Of a stretch of DNA of 64,000 nucleotides, positions 43,187-52,306 are shown piece after piece. The DNA lies in assembly GCF_051912485.1 (NCBI RefSeq), contig NZ_CP196822.1, positions 1,798,001 to 1,862,000 on the forward strand. Direction: 5' to 3'. Position numbers and translations under genes: made by a program. The notes beneath the pieces were generated by a model, which had not been told where the DNA came from, made no database searches, and saw only the letters and a program-made list of their open reading frames with translations. Source of the DNA: Nitrobacter sp051912485. GTDB taxonomy: Bacteria; Pseudomonadota; Alphaproteobacteria; Rhizobiales; Xanthobacteraceae. Position 1 is the stretch's first letter; the number at the start of each line of letters is the position of its first letter.

Positions 43187-45547
43187 TCAGCATTTGGCGA
43201 CGTTGGGCGGGCACTTTTTGGCCGGTGCGGCGGCGGGGCGCGGCGGCGCCGGACGTGCAACCGCTGCGGGCGCAGCCCGCGGTGGTGGGGCGGCGCGCGG
43301 TGGTGCCACGTGTGGCGCGGGCCTCGGGGGTTGCGCGATCCGCGGCGGCGGCGACGATCGCGGCGGCGGCGCAACATGCGGCACAGGCCTCGAAGGGGGC
43401 GCGATGCGGGGAGGCGGCGCGGCGTGCGATGGTCGAACCACCGGCGCGGCATGAGGCGGCCGAACAGCCGGTTTTGCTGCCAGCGGAGCGTGAGGCGGAG
43501 GCGCGGCGCGCTGCGACGTGACAGGCGGCGCCAGCCCGGTGCGAGGTGTAGGCCCCGGCCTCCGTGCTTGCGGTTGGATTTGCGGCTTCAGCGGCGACGT
43601 CGCCGCCGCTCCGGGCTTCGGCGCAACTGCCGGAGCTGTTACGGCGGGTGCGGGTCCGGGCGTGGCTGGTATGGGCGGCACGCCCTTGGCACCGGGCACC
43701 GGCAAGACATTAGTTTTCGGAAGTTTACCGGCAGGCTGCGACCCCGCCCCTGCCGGGGCCGTCTCAGCCGGAGCCGTTGTGGGAGCCGTGGCCGGATGCG
43801 GCACGGCCGGCTGAGCCGGCAAGGTAGCCGGGCGCGCGGCGCCGCGCGGTCCCGGCAGCTTGCCGCCGGGCTGTGCAACAAATCCCGTCTTGGCGACCGG
43901 CTTGATCGACGCGCTTAGCGGAACAGGCGCCTTGCCCTGCTGGATCAGCGATGCCCTGTGCGCGACAGCGGACGGCAACGCCGGTCCGACCGCGGTCGGC
44001 CCCGCGGTGCCGGGACCGGCAGGCCGGGCGACGGAAGCATCAGACGGTTGAGCCTTGGTGCCGGGCACGAGATTGGGCGCCGCAGGGTTCGGCGCGCCGC
44101 CAGGCCGCGGCTGGTTGATGACGTTATTAATCACCGTGGCGTTATGGATATTGGTGAAAATGACGTCGTTCTGCGGAGGTCGCACGTAAGCCGGCGCCCT
44201 CACATAGGCCGGGATCGGCACAAACAGCGGACTCGGCAGAAAGAACAACCCGACCGGCGGTGGCGGCGGCTCCAGCACCACGAAATCCGCCGGCGGCGGC
44301 GGCAGGAAAAGCATCGGCGGCGGCGGCGCAAAATCGAAATCCGGATCGCTGAACATCAGCACGGGGCGATCGATGTAGACTACCTCATCGGGCGGCGGCG
44401 GCGGAACGTCGTAATCGATCATGGCGAACGTCGGCGGCGGCTCAAGCGCAGCCGACATAATCGCAAGCCTACGCCGCGCGTCGGCCGCATGAGGTCCGCG
44501 CGGATAGCGCCGCAGGTACGACCAGTAGGCGTCCGGCGTATCGGCGCGATAGGTACTGCGCCAGGTGATTGCCTCGCGCCGTGCCGCAACGATCGCTCTC
44601 ACCCGCTTTGCCATCGGATCCCGGGGATAGGCCGCGAGAAAATCCTCGTAGCCCTGCAGGGTGTCGCGGTCGAGCGCGGCGACATAGGCGTCCGACGTAC
44701 CAAGATCGCGAATCGGCTTATCGCGGATGGTCGCGACCTGATCCGGCGCGGCGACCGGCGGCGCATCAGGCGCACGATCGAAGAACATGAACTGGGCGTC
44801 GACCTTCTGCGTATCCCACGGCACCTGCGCGCCCTTGGTGTTCTCGTTGACGCGCAGGCGCACGCGGTTGAACAACTCCGGCAGCGACAGACCACCGGCA
44901 CGGATCATTTCGGCCAGCGCCTGTGCGTAGGCGCCGTATGGTCCCTGCTCGTCCGGTGCGACCGTACCCGGCGCAGAATTGAATGCGATCAGCATCCGTG
45001 GATTGGGTTCGACCAGCGCTAGACCGCTCGCGATCGATTGGCCGTCCTCGATGAACGGTTGCTCGCGCGCGATATCCAGCACCACGACGCTGACTTTTAG
45101 CGGCAGCGCCGCGAGCTGGCGCATGTAATCGCCGATCCGCAGTCCTTCGGTCGGGATGTCGGTGTCGCGCGAAATGGTTGTATCCACCGGAATAAAATAG
45201 TTTTCTCCGGCGAGCTGGATTCCATAGCCCGCGAGATAAACCATCGCCACTGTGTCTGGCCCGGATTCTTCTGCCTTCTTCACGAAATCGCGAAAAGCCG
45301 CACGCAGCGTATCGCCGTCGAGATCGCGGGCGCCGGCGACATCGAAGCCCGCCGCCTGCAATGTCTGTGCGATCAGCCCGCCGTCATTGGCGGCCGTGGC
45401 GAGCGGCACCTTTGCGTAAGCGCCGTTGCCGATCACGAGCGCGATGCGCTTTTCCTGTTGCTGGGCCGAAGCAGTGTCGGCAACCGAGAACGCGCTCAGC
45501 AAAAGGATGACGGCGGAGAAAAGCAGGAACATCTGATTAAGACGCAT
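43187..45547 (-). CDS. Caspase-fold (peptidase C14-like) protein lacking the catalytic dyad
   Basis: From ATG 45547 (MRLNQMFLLFSAVILLLSAF) the product has 786 residues and a signal peptide cut near TASAQQQ. Residues about 33-250 match the caspase p20 fold (KRIALVIGNGAYAKVPLATA; DTVAMVYLAGYGIQLAGENY; VSVVVLDIAREQPF). The expected His of AGHG is Tyr (residue 108) and the expected Cys of DACR is Ala (residue 160), so it is probably not a peptidase. A middle helical region is followed by about 400 Pro/Ala-rich residues, with HxAPPPR-like repeats at the end. It should be exported and may bind partners or the wall. It lies between dnaE and rpsB on the same strand. Confidence 0.85.
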   Translation of the reverse strand: MRLNQMFLLFSAVILLLSAFSVADTASAQQQEKRIALVIGNGAYAKVPLATAANDGGLIAQTLQAAGFDVAGARDLDGDTLRAAFRDFVKKAEESGPDTVAMVYLAGYGIQLAGENYFIPVDTTISRDTDIPTEGLRIGDYMRQLAALPLKVSVVVLDIAREQPFIEDGQSIASGLALVEPNPRMLIAFNSAPGTVAPDEQGPYGAYAQALAEMIRAGGLSLPELFNRVRLRVNENTKGAQVPWDTQKVDAQFMFFDRAPDAPPVAAPDQVATIRDKPIRDLGTSDAYVAALDRDTLQGYEDFLAAYPRDPMAKRVRAIVAARREAITWRSTYRADTPDAYWSYLRRYPRGPHAADARRRLAIMSAALEPPPTFAMIDYDVPPPPPDEVVYIDRPVLMFSDPDFDFAPPPPMLFLPPPPADFVVLEPPPPPVGLFFLPSPLFVPIPAYVRAPAYVRPPQNDVIFTNIHNATVINNVINQPRPGGAPNPAAPNLVPGTKAQPSDASVARPAGPGTAGPTAVGPALPSAVAHRASLIQQGKAPVPLSASIKPVAKTGFVAQPGGKLPGPRGAARPATLPAQPAVPHPATAPTTAPAETAPAGAGSQPAGKLPKTNVLPVPGAKGVPPIPATPGPAPAVTAPAVAPKPGAAATSPLKPQIQPQARRPGPTPRTGLAPPVTSQRAAPPPHAPLAAKPAVRPPHAAPVVRPSHAAPPPRIAPPSRPVPHVAPPPRSSPPPRIAQPPRPAPHVAPPRAAPPPRAAPAAVARPAPPRPAAAPAKKCPPNVAKC

Positions 45548-45708
45548 GATCGCCACCTGATGCACAAACGCCATCCGTATGGGCGCACCCGCATTTCAGC
45601 GCGCCTCTAGCTGAACATCTATTGAACAAAACACGTTCCGAATAAGGCAAACCGTCAATGCGGTAGACGGATGGCGGCACCCATCGCAGCTTACACGCGA
45701 TGCCAGCC

Positions 45709-48700
45709 TCAAAGTGTCTGCACGTCGACCACACCGGATACAGCCTTGATCGCCCCGGCGACCTGCGGCGACACCCGAAAACGGCCGGGAAGCTTTATTT
45801 CCACCTCGGTTTCGAGGTCCAGCAACATCACCAGAGAGACGTCGCCGTCTCCGGATTGCCTGGGCGCGGAAACTTTGGTGGACCCGGTCGGGTCGTTTTC
45901 GGGTGTTTGAAGGCGCCTTACGATCGAATCGAGCGGCCTGGTATCGCGCAGGAAAATTCGCAAGCCCCTCTGGGTCTTGGCCGCAGCATCATCCAGAGGC
46001 TCCGCGTGCAGAATGCGGGCGCGAACCTCATCGCCCTGCAGTTCCGCGCCGAGTTGCAAGAGAACCGCCGAGCCCGGCTCCAGAACGTCGCGGTACTGAG
46101 CGAGCCCCTCGGAAAACAACACAGCTTCAAAATGGCCGGTCGGATCGGACAGCCCGAGGATTCCCATCTTGTTACCGGTCTTGGTCCGCCGCTCCATTCG
46201 CGAGACGATGGTTGCGGCAACCTTGCCGGCGGTGGCGCCAGTTTTCACTGCGCGGGAAAATTCGGCCCAGGACTGGACGCGCAGCCGTTTCAGCGCGGTG
46301 GCGTAGTCATCGAGCGGGTGCCCGGACAGGAAAAATCCGACCGCGTCATACTCACGCCTGAGCCGATCGGAGGGTAACCACGGCTCGACCTGGGGCAGCA
46401 TGATGGCCGGTGCATCCGCCATGCCCCCGAACATGTCGTCCTGACCGAGCATCGCGGCCTCATGGCTGCGCTGGCACGCGGCAAGGATCGCCTCGGCGCC
46501 GGCGAACACGCGGGCCCGGTTAGGCTCGAGCGCGTCGAACGCTCCGGCGGCCGCGAGGCTTTCGATGACGCGCTTGTTGACGGCGCGCGGCGGCACCTTC
46601 GCTGCAAAATCGGCCAGCGATGTAAACAACCCGTTCTTGCGAGCTTCGACGATTTGTTCGACCGCCTGCGCGCCCACGCCTTTCAGCGCGGCCAGCGCGT
46701 AACAGATAACGCCGTCGCTGACCTCGAAGGTCGCCTCCGAACGGTTGATCGAGGGCGCTTCGACCTTGATGCCGAGGCGTTGGGCCTCGGCACGAAACTC
46801 CGAAAGCTTGTCGGTGTTGCTCATATCGAGCGTCATCGACGCCGCCAGAAACTCGACGGGGTAGTGCGCCTTCATGTACGCCGTCTGATAGGAAACAAGC
46901 GCATAAGCTGCGGCATGGCTTTTGTTGAAGCCGTAATCGGCAAACTTCGCCAGCAACTCAAAAATCGTTTCGGCCTGCCCCTTGGGCACACCAGTCTTCA
47001 CGGAACCTGCAACAAAGATTGCTCGCTGCTTCTCCATTTCCGCGCGAATCTTCTTGCCCATCGCGCGCCGCAGCAGGTCGGCGTCGCCGAGCGAATAGCC
47101 GGCCATGACCTGCGCGATCTGCATCACCTGTTCCTGATAGATGATGACGCCAAATGTTTCCTTCAGGATCGGCTCCAGCATGGGATGCAGATATTCCGCC
47201 TCCTCGTCGCCATGCTTGCGCGCGCAGTAGGTCGGAATATTCGCCATCGGCCCCGGCCGATACAGCGCGACCAGCGCAATGATGTCCTCGAAGCGGTCGG
47301 GACGCATGTCCACAAGCGCCCGCCGCATACCCTGACTTTCAACCTGAAACACGCCGACCACGTCGCCCCGCGCCAGCATCTGGTAGCTTGCCGCATCGTC
47401 GAGCGGCAGCGTTGCGAGATCAACGTCGACATTGCGTCGCTTCAACAGCTTCACGGCGACGTCAAGAACGGTCAGCGTCTTCAGGCCGAGAAAATCGAAC
47501 TTCACAAGGCCCGCCGGCTCCACCCACTTCATGTTGAACTGGGTCACCGGCATGTCCGACTTCGGATCGCGGTACATCGGCACGAGTTCGCTTAAAGGTC
47601 GATCGCCGATCACGATGCCCGCCGCATGGGTCGAGGCGTGACGTGTCAGCCCCTCAAGGCGCTGGGCGATATCGAACGCGCGCGCCACCACCGGGTCCTC
47701 ATCGCGAAACGCCTGCAGCTTCGGTTCGCTCGCAATCGCCGCCGCCAGCGTGACCGGTGCCGCGGGATTTTGCGGGACCAGCTTGGTCAGCTTGTCGACC
47801 TGCCCGTAAGGCATCTGCAGCACACGGCCGACGTCACGGAGCACGCCCCGCGCCTGAAGCGTTCCGAAAGTGATGATCTGCGCGACCTGATCGCGGCCAT
47901 AGCGCTTCTGCACGTAGTCGATGACCTCGCCGCGCCGCTCCTGGCAGAAATCGATATCGAAGTCCGGCATCGACACGCGTTCAGGGTTGAGGAAGCGCTC
48001 GAACAGCAGACCGAACCGGATCGGATCCAGATCGGTGATGGTGAGCGCATAGGCCACCAGCGAGCCAGCGCCGGAGCCCCGGCCCGGCCCCACCGGAATG
48101 CCCTCGGACTTAGCGTGCTTGATGAAGTCCGCAACGATCAGGAAGTAGCCCGCATAGTTCATGCGGGTGATAACGTCGAGCTCGAAACTCAGGCGCGCGC
48201 TGTAGTCCTCCTCAGTCATTCCCGTTGAAACGCCATGAACCGCCAACCGGTTGGCAAGCCCCTCTTCCGCCTGGCGTCGCAATTCAGCGACCTCATCGCT
48301 TTTCGCGTCCGCCGTGTTGGCGTCGGCGCCGACCGTGAAGCGCGGCAGGATCGGCTTGCGCGTTTTGGGGCGGAATGCGCACCGTTCCGCAATTTCAATC
48401 GTAGACGATAACGCTTCCGGAATATCAGCAAACAGCACAGCCATTTCCGCGCGGGTCTTGAAGCGATGATCCGGTGTCAGTTGATCGCGGTCGGTTTCCG
48501 CAATCAGGCGTCCGCCGGCGATACACAGCAAAGCGTCGTGGGCTTCGTAGTCGTCAGAGGTGGCAAAATACGGCTCGTTGGTTGCGACCAGCGGAAGGCC
48601 CTTGGCATAGGCGAGGTCGATCAACGCGCCTTCGACGCGCCGTTCCTTGTCGAGGCCATGACGCTGCAACTCGACATAGAGCCTATCGCCGAAAATTTCG

Positions 48701-49215
48701 GCGAGTTGGTCGCAACGCGCCGTCGCAAGACCGGAATGATCGGCATTGAGCGCCAGTGCCACGGGCCCCTCGGGGCCCCCGGTCAAGGCGATCAACCCTT
48801 CGCTTTCATCCCGAAGCCACTCCGATTTGATGTGCGGAGCCTGATGCACGGGCGTTTCAAGGAAGGCCCGGGAATTCAGCCGCATCAGGTTGCGATAACC
48901 GGCCTCGCGCGTCGCCAGCAGGACGATCCGCGCGACGGGAAGCGCGCTGCGCGCATTGGGATCCTGATCGCCGAAGTCGACCGCCAGTTCACACCCGACG
49001 ATCGGCTGAATCCCGTAACCCGCAACCTTGTCGGAGAATTCCAGCGCACCAAACATGTTGTCGGTGTCGGTGAGCGCCAATGCCGGTTGATGATCGGCCT
49101 TGGCCAGTTCCGCCAGCTTCTGGATCTTGATCGAGCCCTTCAGCAGCGAATAGGCCGAATGGACGTGCAGGTGGACGAAACCGGCGTTGGCGGCGGACTT
49201 CTCAGTCATGGGCAT
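45709..49215 (-). CDS. dnaE: DNA polymerase III alpha subunit
   Basis: DnaE is the replicative polymerase. The 1168-residue product has an N-terminal PHP domain (FVHLHVHSAYSLLKGSIKIQ), the polymerase palm with catalytic Asp residues in MPDFDIDFCQERRGEVIDYV, and VGPGRGSGAGSLVAYALTIT. The C-terminus holds a helix-hairpin-helix and an OB fold. Length and motifs fit the housekeeping DnaE1 rather than the error-prone DnaE2. Its downstream neighbour is the caspase-fold gene. Confidence 0.97.
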   Translation of the reverse strand: MPMTEKSAANAGFVHLHVHSAYSLLKGSIKIQKLAELAKADHQPALALTDTDNMFGALEFSDKVAGYGIQPIVGCELAVDFGDQDPNARSALPVARIVLLATREAGYRNLMRLNSRAFLETPVHQAPHIKSEWLRDESEGLIALTGGPEGPVALALNADHSGLATARCDQLAEIFGDRLYVELQRHGLDKERRVEGALIDLAYAKGLPLVATNEPYFATSDDYEAHDALLCIAGGRLIAETDRDQLTPDHRFKTRAEMAVLFADIPEALSSTIEIAERCAFRPKTRKPILPRFTVGADANTADAKSDEVAELRRQAEEGLANRLAVHGVSTGMTEEDYSARLSFELDVITRMNYAGYFLIVADFIKHAKSEGIPVGPGRGSGAGSLVAYALTITDLDPIRFGLLFERFLNPERVSMPDFDIDFCQERRGEVIDYVQKRYGRDQVAQIITFGTLQARGVLRDVGRVLQMPYGQVDKLTKLVPQNPAAPVTLAAAIASEPKLQAFRDEDPVVARAFDIAQRLEGLTRHASTHAAGIVIGDRPLSELVPMYRDPKSDMPVTQFNMKWVEPAGLVKFDFLGLKTLTVLDVAVKLLKRRNVDVDLATLPLDDAASYQMLARGDVVGVFQVESQGMRRALVDMRPDRFEDIIALVALYRPGPMANIPTYCARKHGDEEAEYLHPMLEPILKETFGVIIYQEQVMQIAQVMAGYSLGDADLLRRAMGKKIRAEMEKQRAIFVAGSVKTGVPKGQAETIFELLAKFADYGFNKSHAAAYALVSYQTAYMKAHYPVEFLAASMTLDMSNTDKLSEFRAEAQRLGIKVEAPSINRSEATFEVSDGVICYALAALKGVGAQAVEQIVEARKNGLFTSLADFAAKVPPRAVNKRVIESLAAAGAFDALEPNRARVFAGAEAILAACQRSHEAAMLGQDDMFGGMADAPAIMLPQVEPWLPSDRLRREYDAVGFFLSGHPLDDYATALKRLRVQSWAEFSRAVKTGATAGKVAATIVSRMERRTKTGNKMGILGLSDPTGHFEAVLFSEGLAQYRDVLEPGSAVLLQLGAELQGDEVRARILHAEPLDDAAAKTQRGLRIFLRDTRPLDSIVRRLQTPENDPTGSTKVSAPRQSGDGDVSLVMLLDLETEVEIKLPGRFRVSPQVAGAIKAVSGVVDVQTL

Positions 49216-49368
49216 TCATATGGTGCGGGGTTTACGCTGACGGTACGAAAAGCCGATTCGCCGATGGATCGTGGGGATTTGCACCCGCCCTGTCCATGCG
49301 AAACCGCGACGCCAGCGGAGCTGTTCCTGTTTTCCCCAGCACGCCCCGGAAAGCGCCGAACCGCACGC

Positions 49369-49470
49369 TCACGACAGCTGTGGAATGAGTTGCGCCCAGA
49401 CGGCGACCATTCCGACGAACAGCACAATCGAGGCCAGTGCCGACGCTTCTTCAATGAATATCCTCAACAT
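49369..49470 (-). CDS. Small single-pass membrane protein (33 aa)
   Basis: MLRIFIEEASALASIVLFVG then MVAVWAQLIPQLS is one hydrophobic helix. GGGAGAGG lies five or six bases before the ATG, an excellent ribosome site for such a short gene. It lies upstream of dnaE on the same strand, about 150 bases away. No family is recognised. Confidence 0.5.
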   Translation of the reverse strand: MLRIFIEEASALASIVLFVGMVAVWAQLIPQLS

Positions 49471-49573
49471 GTTTCCTCTCCCGGACTGAAACATAAAGAG
49501 AACATTGTTTATGTTTTGTTCTCAAAGTCAAGGGGGGGGGGTAGTGGGTCAGTTTGAAATGTGACCCTTTTGG

Positions 49574-50602
49574 TTAATTCTTGACCGGACGCTTTTGGTC
49601 TAGGAGCCAGCCTTGGGATTTGGTCCTGATCCATTCCAAGGCATCGGTCTCTTTGTCGAAGCCGAAGATGCTATCCACTTCCCCGCCGCGCCACAGAACG
49701 CTGACGGAGTGCCCCTTGCCGATAGCGTACTGCCGGACCACGAACTGATATTCCGGCTTAAAGTTCGCAAGCTCCCACTGCTCCAACATCTCGACGATAT
49801 CGGACACTTCCCACAGCTTGTCAGTGACGCCTGCAGCCATTGCGGGCGTCACCTTCAAGGTCTGATGGATGCGGACGAAGTTGTAATACATTGTATGGAG
49901 CGCAATCGCAGCGGCGTGGTTCTCAACCTTCTTTGAGAAGGCGTTCGTCAGGCGCGTGAACCGGCGCATGTGCATCCGCATGGTGAGGTTGCTGCGCTCA
50001 ACGTAGGACGTGCTGATGTGCTTGCTGTCCGGGTTGCCGATCTTCGGCTTCTTTTCCGCTCCGATGCACTTAGCGGGGCTGTAGCGGACTTCCGCCTGCG
50101 GATCAGCGCCGTACAGCTTCACCAACATCGCGTAGTCAACATCGTCGCCAAACACGGCGTCAACGGCGGTCAGATAGGGCCTGTGGCCGTCGCTGGTTAG
50201 CTGGACGCGGTTGGTCAGCCTACTCCGCAGGTCCGCCGTGAACGCCAGAGCAGCGTCCATATCGCGAGCGCCGAGCAGCCAGCTAACGATCAGCTTGGAG
50301 TCTGCATCAATGGCCGTCCATGTCCAAACGTCACCAGCGGTCTCTGGAGCGGCTTTAGCGCCCTTCACGTTGGCGGCCTTGGCGTAAACGAACGACCAGA
50401 TTTCATCCATCTGGATGCGCTGACAGGTCAGATTCCGAAGCGCCTTGTCCTGATAAGCGGCACAAGCGTGACCAGCCTCAACTAGCAGCTTCGCCACCGT
50501 GTTCTTGCTGCACCCGGTCAGACGGGTCACGGCGCGGATCGACTGTCCCTCGCAAAGAAGATGGAGGATTTGGGCGCGGGTCTTTCGGTCCAGCTTGTTC
50601 AT
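49574..50602 (-). CDS. IS1-like DDE transposase with an extra C-terminal domain
   Basis: From ATG 50602 (MNKLDRKTRAQILHLLCEGQ) the product has 342 residues. An N-terminal helix-turn-helix (SIRAVTRLTGCSKNTVAKLL) precedes a DDE domain with the first Asp in QMDEIWSFVYAK, the second in TWTAIDADSKLIVSWLLGAR, and the IS1-style SYVERSNLTMRMHMRRFTRL-TNAFSKK block. Beyond the normal end, about 55 residues (FGFDKETDALEWIRTKSQGW) resemble the small passenger protein at 52303-52485. The repeat TGTGACCCTTTT occurs at 49560 and 50613, on both sides of the gene. Confidence 0.88.
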   Translation of the reverse strand: MNKLDRKTRAQILHLLCEGQSIRAVTRLTGCSKNTVAKLLVEAGHACAAYQDKALRNLTCQRIQMDEIWSFVYAKAANVKGAKAAPETAGDVWTWTAIDADSKLIVSWLLGARDMDAALAFTADLRSRLTNRVQLTSDGHRPYLTAVDAVFGDDVDYAMLVKLYGADPQAEVRYSPAKCIGAEKKPKIGNPDSKHISTSYVERSNLTMRMHMRRFTRLTNAFSKKVENHAAAIALHTMYYNFVRIHQTLKVTPAMAAGVTDKLWEVSDIVEMLEQWELANFKPEYQFVVRQYAIGKGHSVSVLWRGGEVDSIFGFDKETDALEWIRTKSQGWLLDQKRPVKN

Positions 50603-50742
50603 AGCTGGAGTATGTGACCCTTTTTGCTTAGCGTCAAGCATTATCGTATCTATTCGAATCGCAATTGTTCCATCCCAGCGAACAAGGCTAGGTTGTTTCG
50701 TTTCTGCGACACCGAATCAAAGGTGCATTTATCTAACAAATA

Positions 50743-50760
50743 GTTGACTTATAAGTCAAC
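50743..50760. promoter_or_regulatory. 18-bp perfect palindrome upstream of the toxin-antitoxin genes
   Basis: GTTGACTTATAAGTCAAC is a perfect palindrome, about 17 bases before the toxin ATG at 50777. A third half-site, GTGTTGACC, follows at 50771. Toxin-antitoxin operons are normally repressed by the antitoxin at such a site. Confidence 0.7.
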
Positions 50761-50776
50761 AAATGTGTTGACCCAA

Positions 50777-51265
50777 ATGGCTACTTTTGCGAAGATCCTG
50801 GAGGATAAACTGGTAATACCGGTCGTTGTCCGTCTTGGGCGCGGCCGGTTCTACGACCGGTTTTTGTATGCGTATCCTGATTGCTTGAAATGGATGAAGG
50901 AGACGGTTCCGACGCTGGAAACCGGCCGCAAAAAAAGCGCGCAAACACCGGCCGAACAATTGATTTTGCGACTTCAACAATGGGTCTCAGGCGATCCAAT
51001 TAAGAAAGGACCTATGTTCAAAGAAATGGAATATCCGAGAGACAATGATGTTTGGGAATTGAAGACGGATGACTTACGTCTGTTCGGATGGATGTATCAG
51101 CCAAAGAAGTTCATCGTTGCGTCGCACGGATATGCCGATGACTACAAAGTACCCACAAAAACAAAAGACTACGCTGATGATGTGAGGGCGGTCATGGAGG
51201 CGCGCCAGGCGTTGCCACTAGACGGCCCCAAGTTCGTGAAAGGAAAGTTCGATGACCTCGTTTGA
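50777..51265 (+). CDS. HigB/Gp49-like toxin of a toxin-antitoxin pair
   Basis: From ATG 50777 (MATFAKILEDKLVIPVVVRL) the product has 162 residues. An earlier TTG frame start lies inside the palindrome and is unlikely. The C-terminal part follows the phage-derived Gp49/HigB pattern of the RelE superfamily: DVWELKTDDLRLFGWMYQPK, KKFIVASHGYADDYKVPTKT, then a helix DDVRAVMEARQAL. Such toxins usually cut mRNA on the ribosome. It overlaps the downstream XRE gene by 14 bases, the common higBA layout. The N-terminal 80 residues are not familiar to me. Confidence 0.65.
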   Translation: MATFAKILEDKLVIPVVVRLGRGRFYDRFLYAYPDCLKWMKETVPTLETGRKKSAQTPAEQLILRLQQWVSGDPIKKGPMFKEMEYPRDNDVWELKTDDLRLFGWMYQPKKFIVASHGYADDYKVPTKTKDYADDVRAVMEARQALPLDGPKFVKGKFDDLV

Positions 51266-51641
51266 GTTGAACATCATTGACGAAAAATCACGAGCTGGCT
51301 CTGAATTCATGTTCCGAATCGCGCAAGAACTTCAGCGCGCATTTCTGCATGAAAAAAAGGCCCGTAAAATTACACAACAGGCCATCGCGGGAAAGCTTGG
51401 CACCAGCCGCGCGGTTATCAATCGTCAGCTACAGGGGTTGGAGAATATCGGCGCGCGTCGAATTGGTGAATTGTTTTGGGCAATGGGTTGGGAGCCTCGA
51501 TTCTGCGCGGAGAAGATTCCGGATGGTGAAAACGAGCACCGCGCCACAAGTCTTGAGGTTGGGTTTGTAAAGCCTCCAGCGGCGAACCAGAACGTCTCTT
51601 TAATTCAGAAAATTCGTAGCTCAGCTGCATCTGCAGGGTAG
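51252..51641 (+). CDS. XRE-family helix-turn-helix antitoxin
   Basis: The 129-residue protein has an N-terminal helix (FRIAQELQRAFLHEKKARKI), the XRE helix-turn-helix TQQAIAGKLGTSRAVINRQL, and a longer C-terminal tail. It starts within the end of the toxin gene, so translation is coupled. It should neutralise the toxin and repress the operon, probably at the palindrome near 50750. The third gene follows after 10 bases. Confidence 0.8.
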   Translation: MTSFELNIIDEKSRAGSEFMFRIAQELQRAFLHEKKARKITQQAIAGKLGTSRAVINRQLQGLENIGARRIGELFWAMGWEPRFCAEKIPDGENEHRATSLEVGFVKPPAANQNVSLIQKIRSSAASAG

Positions 51642-51651
51642 GTTTGGGATA

Positions 51652-52158
51652 ATGCTGCAAGTTCTCGGGTTATTTTGCGAAGACATTCGCGATGAAAAAT
51701 CCGGCCAAGTATCAATCGTCGGCATCCTACCCGACAGCATCCAACTGCCGCCGCCTCCAGATAATAAAGAACACCTAACGGCAATCCTGCCTAAACTAGG
51801 TTTGTACATTCGGGTCATGCTCCCACTGGAGGGCCCCTCAGGCCCGATGCCAGTGGGTCTGGCGATGCCAGACGGCACCACCATTTCTTTGGGAGACATT
51901 GGAACCGACGTAATCGCTAAGGCTAAGAGCGAAGCTATCGCGAACCATCTACCCCTTGCAGGTCTTATTTTCCATGCGACAATGCAGGGCTTTCAAATCG
52001 CGACAACAGGTCTAATGAGCGCAGTCCTCGATTGTGAAGGCGAGCGGAACGTCTGTGCGATGATGAACGTTAAGCCCGCTACTTCGACGGCCAGCGCTTC
52101 GACGCCGCAAGTCGTGCTTGCTCAACCCGTTGCTGTGGGCTCATCTTCGAAGCCCTAG
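51652..52158 (+). CDS. DUF6941-like protein, third gene of the toxin-antitoxin operon
   Basis: The 168-residue product starts MLQVLGLFCEDIRDEKSGQV. The pattern FCEDIRDEKSGQVSIVGILP followed by KLGLYIRVMLPLEGP resembles the beta-sandwich DUF6941 family, whose function is unknown. It is 10 bases after the antitoxin, so it is in the same operon. The last 80 bases overlap the end of a leftward gene. Its role could be in the toxin system or an independent passenger function. Confidence 0.65.
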   Translation: MLQVLGLFCEDIRDEKSGQVSIVGILPDSIQLPPPPDNKEHLTAILPKLGLYIRVMLPLEGPSGPMPVGLAMPDGTTISLGDIGTDVIAKAKSEAIANHLPLAGLIFHATMQGFQIATTGLMSAVLDCEGERNVCAMMNVKPATSTASASTPQVVLAQPVAVGSSSKP

Positions 52159-52306
52159 CCGCCCCACCCTTCTTTCCTAACGCCACCGCAGCCGGGTCCT
52201 TCCCCTGTTCTTCGGGCGTAGGGTCACGGTCCGGCTTCTCCCCCGTCGCAATGTCGATAATCGACTTGGCGAGCTGGTTGGGGTCTCTGGGGCGTTTGGG
52301 GGTCAC
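52079..52306 (-). CDS. Small basic KGG-motif protein (75 aa)
   Basis: The product contains NQLAKSIIDIATGEKPDRDP and AAVALGKKGGAARASKMSPQ, with a C-terminal basic helix ending ASKRWPSK. This small family is very common beside rhizobial insertion sequences and may bind nucleic acid. It overlaps the upstream small gene by 4 bases and the end of the convergent DUF6941-like gene by 80. Confidence 0.7.
   Translation of the reverse strand: MTPKRPRDPNQLAKSIIDIATGEKPDRDPTPEEQGKDPAAVALGKKGGAARASKMSPQQRVEQARLAASKRWPSK

Noticed and set aside
43160..43918. Long Arg-rich plus-strand frame opposite the caspase-fold gene
   Set aside because: It is antisense to the Pro/Ala-rich tail; the composition is a by-product of that repeat-like coding sequence.
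49531..49540. G-run at the left end of the transposon as a phase-variation tract
   Set aside because: It is not inside a coding sequence and lies at an IS junction. It may be a hotspot or sequencing issue, with no evidence for switching.
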